A stretch of DNA of 64,000 nucleotides from Riemerella anatipestifer_E. GTDB taxonomy: Bacteria; Bacteroidota; Bacteroidia; Flavobacteriales; Weeksellaceae. Position 1 is the stretch's first letter, and each line of letters starts with the position of its first letter. Of the stretch, positions 1 through 6,062 are shown piece by piece. A model generated the notes under the pieces. That model saw only the letters and a list, made by a program, of their open reading frames with translations. It made no database searches and was not told the DNA's origin. The translations under genes were made by a program, and so were the position numbers. The stretch is taken from the NCBI RefSeq assembly GCF_009932355.1, contig NZ_LEKU01000023.1, positions 27,953-91,952 of the forward strand, given 5' to 3'.

Positions 1-1
1 A

Positions 2-109
2 TCATTCGGAGATACCAATTGTATTCGCTTATCTTATGCCACTTCCGATGAACAGATAATTGAAGCGATGAAGCGTATCAAAGAAACTTTAGCTAAATAT
101 AATGTTTAA
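2..109 (+). CDS. Aspartate aminotransferase, C-terminal end (partial)
   Basis: Thirty-five codons and a TAA stop are open from the window edge. The peptide contains GDTNCIRLSYATSDEQI and ends in a helix finishing KETLAKYNV. This is the usual tail of class I PLP-dependent aminotransferases of the AspC type, in which the Arg of 'IRLSY' binds the substrate alpha-carboxylate. The body of the gene lies outside the window, so substrate and full domain layout cannot be checked. The family call rests on this short tail only. Confidence 0.65.
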   Translation, partial: SFGDTNCIRLSYATSDEQIIEAMKRIKETLAKYNV

Positions 110-130
110 CTCATAAATTCTTTTTAGTTG

Positions 131-145
131 ATAGATATTAACTAT
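131..145. promoter_or_regulatory. OxyR-like operator upstream of ahpC
   Basis: The 15 bases ATAGATATTAACTAT fit the OxyR half-operator consensus ATAGntnnnanCTAT at every fixed position. They sit inside a perfect 7-7-7 inverted repeat (128-148, TTGATAG / CTATCAA). A second, weaker element begins ATAG at 151. The site centre is about 53 bases before the predicted ahpC transcription start, a usual position for an activator, and the promoter lacks a clear -33 box. OxyR control of ahpC is known in Bacteroidota; binding here is inferred. Confidence 0.55.
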
Positions 146-178
146 CAATAATAGTGTAATTCATTAACTGAATCTTTT

Positions 179-186
179 TATCTTTG
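179..186 (+). promoter_or_regulatory. ahpC promoter -7 element
   Basis: TATCTTTG matches the Bacteroidota -7 consensus TAnnTTTG and lies 40 bases before the ahpC start codon. No good TTG or TTTG box is present 19-20 bases upstream, which suits an activator-dependent promoter. Confidence 0.55.
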
Positions 187-226
187 TAAAAGAAAATTTT
201 AAATAACTCAAAAAAATATAAATAAT

Positions 227-859
227 ATGTCATTAGTAGGAAGACCTTTCCCAAACATTACAGTAGATGCAATATCTGAAATGGGAGATAATCTAAGAAT
301 TAACGTTCTAGAAGAAGCAACAAAAAACCAACAAAAAGTATTGTTATTTTGGTATCCAAAGGATTTTACTTTTGTTTGTCCAACGGAATTACACGCTTTT
401 CAAGAAGCTCTAGGCGAGTTTGAAAAGAGAAATACTAAAGTAATCGGTGCTTCTTGTGATACTAACGAAGTACACTTCGCTTGGTTAAACACACCTAAAG
501 ATAATGGTGGTATTGAGGGCGTTACTTACCCAATCTTAGCAGATACTCACAGACAGCTAGCTAATGCTTTAGGAATTGTAGATCAAGACTTTGATTATGA
601 TGAAGAAGGAAACGAAATTCTTTCAGGTTCAAATGTAACTTACAGAGCTACTTATCTGATAGATGAAACAGGAAAAATTTTCCACGAAGCAGTAAACGAT
701 ATGCCTTTGGGTAGAAATGTAAAAGAGTTTTTAAGACTTATAGATGCCTACACTCATGTACAGAAGCACGGTGAAGTTTGCCCTGCTAACTGGGAAGAAG
801 GTAAAGAGGCTATGCATGCTGATAGAAAATCAACCGCAGAATATTTAGCAAAACACTAA
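227..859 (+). CDS. ahpC: Peroxiredoxin AhpC/Tsa family (typical 2-Cys)
   Basis: This cytoplasmic thiol peroxidase would reduce hydrogen peroxide, organic peroxides and peroxynitrite. The 210-residue length is right for a typical 2-Cys peroxiredoxin. The peroxidatic cysteine is Cys51 in FTFVCPTE and the resolving cysteine is Cys185 in VCPANWEEG. A C-terminal arm ending EYLAKH follows, of the kind that makes the enzyme sensitive to over-oxidation. It is followed by its own terminator and then by a thioredoxin-like gene, which could be its reductant; no AhpF is visible. The upstream OxyR-like site suggests peroxide induction. The family call is firm; the electron donor is inferred. Confidence 0.95.
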   Translation: MSLVGRPFPNITVDAISEMGDNLRINVLEEATKNQQKVLLFWYPKDFTFVCPTELHAFQEALGEFEKRNTKVIGASCDTNEVHFAWLNTPKDNGGIEGVTYPILADTHRQLANALGIVDQDFDYDEEGNEILSGSNVTYRATYLIDETGKIFHEAVNDMPLGRNVKEFLRLIDAYTHVQKHGEVCPANWEEGKEAMHADRKSTAEYLAKH

Positions 860-873
860 AAATAGTAATTTAT

Positions 874-909
874 AAAAAGAGGTTTGATTTTTTTCTCAGA
901 CCTCTTTTT
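874..909 (+). terminator. Terminator after ahpC
   Basis: The arms AAAAAGAGGT (874-883) and ACCTCTTTTT (900-909) are perfectly complementary, and a run of T follows. This is a rho-independent terminator separating ahpC from the thioredoxin-like gene. Confidence 0.75.
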
Positions 910-938
910 TAATACTTTTAACTTAAAAATACAATACA

Positions 939-1247
939 ATGTATCAAGAATTAACAGAAGATCAACTTCAACAAATAGTAAACGAGAATGAAAAAGTAAT
1001 GGTACAATACGGTGCTTCATGGTGTGGTAACTGCCGTATAATGAAACCTAAGTTTAAAAAATTAGCTTCGGAAAATGAAGATATACCATTCTACTATGTA
1101 GATGCGGAGAAACTTCCTGAAAGCCGTAAACTTGCTAAAGTAGATAATCTACCTACTTTTGCCGCTTTTAAAAATGGAGCATTGGTAAACCAAGTGCAAA
1201 CCAATCAAGCTGAAAGTCTTAACAATTTGTTTAACGAAATTAAATAA
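939..1247 (+). CDS. Thioredoxin-like protein
   Basis: A 102-residue cytoplasmic thioredoxin fold without signal peptide. The redox motif is WCGNC at residues 28-32, where classical thioredoxin has WCGPC, and the cis-proline loop is present as DNLPTF. The Pro-to-Asn change between the cysteines would normally raise the redox potential, so it may act as a dedicated partner rather than the general thioredoxin. It lies just after ahpC, and a small DUF6952-like gene starts 3 bases after its stop, implying one transcript. A role in feeding electrons to AhpC is inferred from position only. Confidence 0.85.
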   Translation: MYQELTEDQLQQIVNENEKVMVQYGASWCGNCRIMKPKFKKLASENEDIPFYYVDAEKLPESRKLAKVDNLPTFAAFKNGALVNQVQTNQAESLNNLFNEIK

Positions 1248-1250
1248 GCA

Positions 1251-1499
1251 ATGAAATTACCAATTATAAGACAATTCTATCAAAATAATACTGCCGAAAA
1301 TCTAGCAGCAACGCTAGAGGTTTTAGAATCTTATACCGAGTTTAGGGGCGTATCCGAAGAAGAAATGAACTTAATCGGCGAAATGATAACTAATATCTGT
1401 GGAGCTATGGAAGTACATCATAATGTACAAGAAGGAATGGCCGAAAAAGACGCCCTCAACAGCTTTGCACAAAAAGTAATGGGGTCTATAGATAGATAA
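1251..1499 (+). CDS. Small conserved flavobacterial protein (DUF6952-like)
   Basis: An 82-residue, mostly helical, acidic protein without membrane segment or signal peptide. It contains Cys50 in the stretch ITNICGAMEVHH but no cysteine pair. I recognise it as the small protein usually found directly behind this thioredoxin-like gene in flavobacteria, probably the family named DUF6952. The three-base spacing to the upstream stop implies translational coupling. No function is known to me. Confidence 0.7.
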   Translation: MKLPIIRQFYQNNTAENLAATLEVLESYTEFRGVSEEEMNLIGEMITNICGAMEVHHNVQEGMAEKDALNSFAQKVMGSIDR

Positions 1500-1511
1500 A
1501 ATTAAAAACAT

Positions 1512-1547
1512 AAAAAAGGGACGCTCAAATGTGAGTATCCCTTTTTT
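1512..1547. terminator. Bidirectional terminator
   Basis: AAAAAAGGGA (1512-1521) pairs with TCCCTTTTTT (1538-1547), with an inner CTCA/TGAG stem. It has A and T tracts on either side, so it can serve both the ahpC-side operon and the convergent helicase gene. Confidence 0.8.
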
Positions 1548-1554
1548 ATTTTTC

Positions 1555-3219
1555 CTAGTTAGCTACTTCGGCTCTCATTTCTTTACCTTTAAATTTCATA
1601 GAAGAAATGTTGTTAAGGATTTCATTCTTGAATGATTTCTCTACTTCAAAGAAAGTAAACTTATCCAAAATTTCAATATCCCCAATATCAGCTCTTTTTT
1701 TAGATTTTTTAGTTGATTTGTTAATAATATCCAACATATCTACTTTCTTTAATTGGTCTCTTTTGCCTAAATTAAAGAAAAATCTCACCATGTCAGAATT
1801 AGATTTTTTACTTTTCCTTCCTCCTCTGTCTCTACTTCTTTCTCCCTTATCTCGTCTTCCCTCTCTACGACTTTCCTTGATATCACCTTCTTTTTTTAGT
1901 TTTTGGTCTGATAAGTCGTTCCTATTTTTATAGTATAAAGCTAAATCTCTCAACTGAAATTGTAACAACTGATGCACCAATTCCTCTTTTGAAAACTGCG
2001 ATAAATCAGGAATAAGACTATCATCAAAATCAAAATAAGTTTCATGTTCTGTAAACAAATGCTCAAATACTCCTGCTACTTGAGCTTTAATGATATCTTC
2101 TCCTTTAGGGATTGGTTTTTCTTTAAGTTCTATTTGTGTTTGAACTTTAATGTGCTTCAGCTTTCTTGTTTCTTCAGGCTTTATAAGAGCCATAGAAATA
2201 CCATCTTTCCCTGCACGTCCTGTTCTACCACTTCTATGAACAAAAACTTCTGGGTCATCAGGTAAAGAGTAGTGAATCACATGAGTAAGTGAATCTACAT
2301 CTAACCCTCTAGCCGCTACATCTGTAGCTACTAAAATATCAATATTTTTAAGTCTAAACTTAAGCATCACTGTATCTCTCTGTGCTTGTGATAAATCTCC
2401 ATGTAAAGCATCAGCGGCATAGCCATTCTGCATTAGATAGTCAGCGACCTCTTTAGCTTCCATTCTAGTACGACAGAAAATAATGGAATATTGATTAGGA
2501 TTAGCATCTATAAGGCGCTTAAGTGCTTCTTTCTTCTGTCTATAATTTACCACATAATATTCGTGGCTAATATTCTTCTTAACAGCATTGATAGAACCTA
2601 CAGAAATACGGTGAGGGTTGGTAAGATAACTTTTAGAAATCCTTTCAACCTCTTTATTCATCGTAGCTGAAAAGAGTAAAGTTTGTTTAGTTTCTGGTGT
2701 TTCACTTAGAATGGTTTCTAAATCGTCTTTAAAGCCCATAGAAAGCATCTCATCCGCTTCATCTAATACCAACCAATGGATACTTGAAAAATCTAATGCC
2801 TTTCTGTTAATTAAGTCTATCACTCTACCTGGTGTTCCTACAATAATCTGAGGCTTATCTCTAAGGCTACGAATTTGGTCTGTAATACTACTACCACCGT
2901 AAACTGCTACAGATTTAATATTAGGTTGATATTTGGAGTAATTTTTTATGTCTTTTGCTATTTGTAAGCAAAGCTCTCTAGTAGGACAAAGTACCAAAAG
3001 TTGGATTTTTCTACTAGTGTCATCTATCATATCTAAGATAGGTAATGAAAACGCTGCTGTCTTCCCTGTTCCTGTTTGCGCTAGTGCTATCAGATCTCTA
3101 ACATCTGATAAAATAAAAGGAATACTTTGTTTTTGGATCTCCGTAGGAGTTTCAAACCCCATTTCGCCAACTGCCTTAAGAATTTCAGGACTTAAATTGG
3201 ACTCGCTAAATAAATTCAT
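1555..3219 (-). CDS. DEAD-box RNA helicase with DbpA-type RNA-binding tail
   Basis: This ATP-dependent RNA helicase probably acts in ribosome assembly or RNA turnover, including cold adaptation. The helicase core shows AQTGTGKT (motif I, residues 47-54), PTRELCLQ (Ia), GTPGR (Ib), DEAD (II), SAT (III) and HRSGRTGR (VI). A charged Arg/Lys/Glu/Gly-rich linker follows, and then a C-terminal DbpA-like RNA-binding domain starting near VRFFFNLGKRD. The 554-residue length fits the CsdA/DeaD group. It is monocistronic, with a -7 element 20 bases upstream of its ATG. Whether it is the CsdA or DbpA orthologue cannot be settled here. Confidence 0.92.
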   Translation of the reverse strand: MNLFSESNLSPEILKAVGEMGFETPTEIQKQSIPFILSDVRDLIALAQTGTGKTAAFSLPILDMIDDTSRKIQLLVLCPTRELCLQIAKDIKNYSKYQPNIKSVAVYGGSSITDQIRSLRDKPQIIVGTPGRVIDLINRKALDFSSIHWLVLDEADEMLSMGFKDDLETILSETPETKQTLLFSATMNKEVERISKSYLTNPHRISVGSINAVKKNISHEYYVVNYRQKKEALKRLIDANPNQYSIIFCRTRMEAKEVADYLMQNGYAADALHGDLSQAQRDTVMLKFRLKNIDILVATDVAARGLDVDSLTHVIHYSLPDDPEVFVHRSGRTGRAGKDGISMALIKPEETRKLKHIKVQTQIELKEKPIPKGEDIIKAQVAGVFEHLFTEHETYFDFDDSLIPDLSQFSKEELVHQLLQFQLRDLALYYKNRNDLSDQKLKKEGDIKESRREGRRDKGERSRDRGGRKSKKSNSDMVRFFFNLGKRDQLKKVDMLDIINKSTKKSKKRADIGDIEILDKFTFFEVEKSFKNEILNNISSMKFKGKEMRAEVAN

Positions 3220-3239
3220 TAAATATTATAAAATTTCTG

Positions 3240-3247
3240 CAAAGATA
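3240..3247 (-). promoter_or_regulatory. Helicase gene promoter -7 element
   Basis: Read on the minus strand this is TATCTTTG, a full match to TAnnTTTG, predicting a leader of about 15 bases before the helicase ATG. Confidence 0.5.
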
Positions 3248-3326
3248 CGGATTTTTTATTTGATACTTAATTCTAATATTCAGTCTAAGTTTGAATAAAT
3301 AAGACTTACCCTTCAATAAAAATAGA

Positions 3327-3833
3327 TTATATCAATCTATTGATACTCTTAGCAGTTTGTTTTCGTTGGTAATCGTCTAGGAATGTTCTTAACTGCCTAA
3401 TAACTAGCGGTGCTACATAAACAAGAAATAAACCTATAGCTCTCTTCTTCCAATTAGGGTTTTTAAGATTATTTTTAGCATAGTTGCTGACTGTACCTAC
3501 TAAGCCAACTTTGAGAAAGCCATCTACTACACTCTCCCCTAATCCTTCATTTTTTAATGTTAAAAGTGAAGAGTCTGAGTTTCTATTAGATACTCTATTT
3601 TTAATTTCTTTGGTTACCTCTTTTACAATATTACCTGTATTTATAGAAATTTTGTTAGCGCCACTTTCATTACTTTTCTCCTCTATAAACTTATCAGTAA
3701 ATCCTTTAGTTATTAAACTCAAAGAACTTTTAGGTTTTTTGAAGGTAATTACTTTTTCCATATCAGAAATTTCATTTTTCAACAAAGATTTTTGAGCCCT
3801 TAATTCGGAAAGACTTCTATATTTAGTACCCAT
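3327..3833 (-). CDS. Hypothetical protein with C-terminal membrane segment
   Basis: A 168-residue protein I do not recognise by family. Its first 35 residues look like a short coiled coil (SLSELRAQKSLLKNEISDME), followed by a Ser/Asn/Lys-rich middle. One hydrophobic segment near residues 133-148 (IGLFLVYVAPLVI) is followed by a basic tail. It starts one base after the stop of the holin-like gene, so the two are co-translated. Together with the YtxH gene upstream this resembles the small-membrane-protein stress cluster common in Bacteroidota; the function is unknown. Confidence 0.75.
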   Translation of the reverse strand: MGTKYRSLSELRAQKSLLKNEISDMEKVITFKKPKSSLSLITKGFTDKFIEEKSNESGANKISINTGNIVKEVTKEIKNRVSNRNSDSSLLTLKNEGLGESVVDGFLKVGLVGTVSNYAKNNLKNPNWKKRAIGLFLVYVAPLVIRQLRTFLDDYQRKQTAKSINRLI

Positions 3834-3834
3834 A

Positions 3835-4146
3835 TTATTTGTTTATAGATTTTATAATTATATTAGCAATCCCCTCTTTTATAGAATTTTTGAGTAGTAA
3901 AAGTAGAATTATTAAAAATAAGTAAATCCCAGAGATTATTAGAAAACCATAAGCCATATTTTGTATATAATAGCCTATTAGTATAGCCAATCCTATATTG
4001 AGAAATATAAATAAAAATAAGAAGAAAATACTTAAAATAACTAAGAAAGCTATATTACCTGCTTTAATAGACATTTTTTCGGTAGCTTCCATTTTTATTA
4101 AATCAAGCCTTTTTTGTGCGTAATTCTTAAAGAAGTTTATCATCAA
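3835..4146 (-). CDS. Holin-like small membrane protein (phage holin 3_6 / DUF1469 type)
   Basis: A 103-residue inner-membrane protein. An amphipathic, charged N-terminus (residues 1-30) is followed by two long hydrophobic segments (about 33-57 and 65-88) separated by a short loop, the layout of the family named after actinophage holin III. Despite the name this family is chromosomal and associated with envelope stress rather than lysis. It sits between a YtxH gene and a hypothetical gene. A second ATG directly after the first is an equally good start. Confidence 0.75.
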   Translation of the reverse strand: MMINFFKNYAQKRLDLIKMEATEKMSIKAGNIAFLVILSIFFLFLFIFLNIGLAILIGYYIQNMAYGFLIISGIYLFLIILLLLLKNSIKEGIANIIIKSINK

Positions 4147-4170
4147 TCTTATTTTTGTCTAATTTTTATG

Positions 4171-4200
4171 AAAAAGGAACTGTATTTCAAGTTCCTTTTT
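4171..4200 (-). terminator. Terminator after the YtxH gene
   Basis: The arms AAAAAGGAACT and AGTTCCTTTTT are perfectly complementary around an 8-base loop, with a T tract on the minus strand. The hairpin lies between the YtxH gene and the holin-like gene and would limit read-through. Confidence 0.75.
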
Positions 4201-4214
4201 TATTTGTGTATTTT

Positions 4215-4562
4215 TTACTTCAAGCCATCTAATTCTGACTCTACATCTTTAGCTACTTCATTAGCTTTATCTACTACTTGACCTTTGTATTTATCATAAG
4301 TTTCTTTAACATTAGAAACCACTTTATCTACATTAGATTTAGTTTTCTCTGATAAATCTTGATACTGGTCTTTTACTTTTTCATAGGCTTTTTTGTATTC
4401 TTTTTCTGCTTGATCCTTTAAATCCTCAGCCTTTCTTTTCAATTTTTTTCTAGTTGTCTTTCCCTCTTCTGGAGCATAAAGCATTCCTAAAGCAACACCT
4501 ACAGCTGCTCCTGCTAAAAGACCTACTAATACACCTACTGAGTTATTTCCTCTTTTTGACAT
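4215..4562 (-). CDS. YtxH domain protein
   Basis: A 115-residue protein with an N-terminal glycine/alanine-rich membrane segment (GVLVGLLAGAAVGVALGML, residues 10-28). The motif APEEGKTTRKKLK follows, the YtxH (formerly gas-vesicle-like) signature. The rest is a long, highly charged Lys/Glu/Asp helix likely to form an amphipathic coiled coil in cytoplasm or periplasm. YtxH proteins are general-stress proteins in several phyla. The neighbours are a holin-like and a coiled-coil membrane protein, suggesting a shared envelope-stress role; that is inference. Confidence 0.85.
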   Translation of the reverse strand: MSKRGNNSVGVLVGLLAGAAVGVALGMLYAPEEGKTTRKKLKRKAEDLKDQAEKEYKKAYEKVKDQYQDLSEKTKSNVDKVVSNVKETYDKYKGQVVDKANEVAKDVESELDGLK

Positions 4563-4597
4563 AATAATTTATTTTTTATGGTTAATAATTTAAGTTA

Positions 4598-4636
4598 AAA
4601 ATGGTATGGTTATCATAACAATAATCATACCATTTT
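4598..4636 (-). terminator. Terminator after the TPR gene
   Basis: The arms AAAATGGTATG (4598-4608) and CATACCATTTT (4626-4636) are complementary around a 17-base loop and are followed by TTTTTAA on the minus strand. Confidence 0.6.
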
Positions 4637-4641
4637 AGCTT

Positions 4642-6027
4642 TTATTTTTTAAGACTATCTTCTACAGCCTTCATTTCCTTTACTTTATCTTCTTTACGTA
4701 AAGTTTGATAAACTCCTTTTAATAAACTTACAATTTCAGGATTTTTAGGCTCTAAAGAATACCACTTTTCTAAATAAGGTAATCCCTTAGCAAATCTGTC
4801 TCTTCTATCTTGTAAGATTTTATTAAACTCGTCCATTTTTTTTGCTTTTCTAGCAGCTTCTGCTTTCTCTATAACTTTACCATCATCACCTAACATATAA
4901 ACATTATAGAATATGCCCTGAATAGCAGGAACATAATCAGGGTCTATTTCTAAAGCTCTTTTAAATGCACCTTCTGCTTCATTTAATTTAGCTTCATCTT
5001 TACTTAAAAGAACCCCTAAATTATACCAACTTACTTTATCATTAGGATTAGAAGCAACTACATTTCTTAAGTTATTGATAAACTCGTTAGTTTTTCCTGA
5101 CTTATAATAAGCTGTACCTTGTAACTCTGATAATTTACTACTTTTAGGGAATTTTTTAATACCCTTCTCCAATAAATTTAAAGCGTCTGTGTATCTTTCA
5201 GAATCAATAAGCAAGGCTGCATTAGTTTCATATAATTCTTGTTCGATACTAGGCGTTTGTTCTGTTCTAAAATCAGTATAATCCGAAGCAGAACCTAATC
5301 TCTTTAAAGTTTCAAAACCATTTTTATCTAGATTTTCATCTTGCCCTGTCTTTTTATTTTTAGCCTTATATATGGTTGTAACTCCTGTGTAACCGCTTTT
5401 AATTAAATCAGAGTACACCTCTATGGCTTTAGATTTATCATTTGCAAGTGCATAGTTTAGACCTGCATAGTACTGATATAATTTATCATCTGTACCAGCA
5501 GCCTTTAGAAGGTTATAAACCTCTAAATATTTAGCAGCAGCCTTTATATGATTTTTTGCTTGGTAAGCCTGATAAGCCTCATCTCCGGCTGTTTTTAACA
5601 TAGGATTAATTAACTGCGGTAACTTATCTGATAATTTAGATACATAAGACTCCTCTTTAAGTCCTGCTATACCACTAGTGTCAGCAGCTTCTTTTCCTAC
5701 AAAATAAACTTTATTTTTATCAGCATCTTTACCTGTATAGATTTTAGATTTACTTAAATCTCCTATTTTACCTAGCCAAGTAGCTCCTTCTGTAGTTTTA
5801 CCAGACTTTATAAGAGCTACTCCTTTAGAGTAATAATATTGTTCTAATAAACTAGGCTCTACTAAATATGATTTGCTACCAATAAGAACTTCTGCTTTTG
5901 AAAGTTCTGCATTAGTAGCCGCGATATCACCTGACTCTATTGCTTTGAACGCGTTTTGAATTTCCTTTTTTTGTGAAAATGCTAGTGTTGTTGAAAACAC
6001 AGCAATACTTAAAATAACTTTTTTCAT
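4642..6027 (-). CDS. Exported tetratricopeptide-repeat protein
   Basis: A 461-residue protein with a signal peptide (Lys-Lys, hydrophobic core, cleavage near FSQ at residue 19). TPR-type helical repeats cover most of the chain. The clearest are near residues 265-330 (YTDALNLLEKGIKKFPKS) and 335-370 (EAEGAFKRALEIDPDYVPA). It is probably a periplasmic scaffold; the exact partner is unknown. It lies 35 bases downstream of gyrA on the same strand, but the functions are unrelated. TPR repeats are clear; any specific role would be a guess. Confidence 0.8.
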   Translation of the reverse strand: MKKVILSIAVFSTTLAFSQKKEIQNAFKAIESGDIAATNAELSKAEVLIGSKSYLVEPSLLEQYYYSKGVALIKSGKTTEGATWLGKIGDLSKSKIYTGKDADKNKVYFVGKEAADTSGIAGLKEESYVSKLSDKLPQLINPMLKTAGDEAYQAYQAKNHIKAAAKYLEVYNLLKAAGTDDKLYQYYAGLNYALANDKSKAIEVYSDLIKSGYTGVTTIYKAKNKKTGQDENLDKNGFETLKRLGSASDYTDFRTEQTPSIEQELYETNAALLIDSERYTDALNLLEKGIKKFPKSSKLSELQGTAYYKSGKTNEFINNLRNVVASNPNDKVSWYNLGVLLSKDEAKLNEAEGAFKRALEIDPDYVPAIQGIFYNVYMLGDDGKVIEKAEAARKAKKMDEFNKILQDRRDRFAKGLPYLEKWYSLEPKNPEIVSLLKGVYQTLRKEDKVKEMKAVEDSLKK

Positions 6028-6062
6028 ACTATTTTAATATATTTATTATTTTATTTTGAATA

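Noticed and set aside
1607..1933. Leu/Ser/Phe-rich open frame opposite the helicase gene
   Set aside because: It is the complement of the Lys/Arg/Glu-rich helicase tail, a common artefact.
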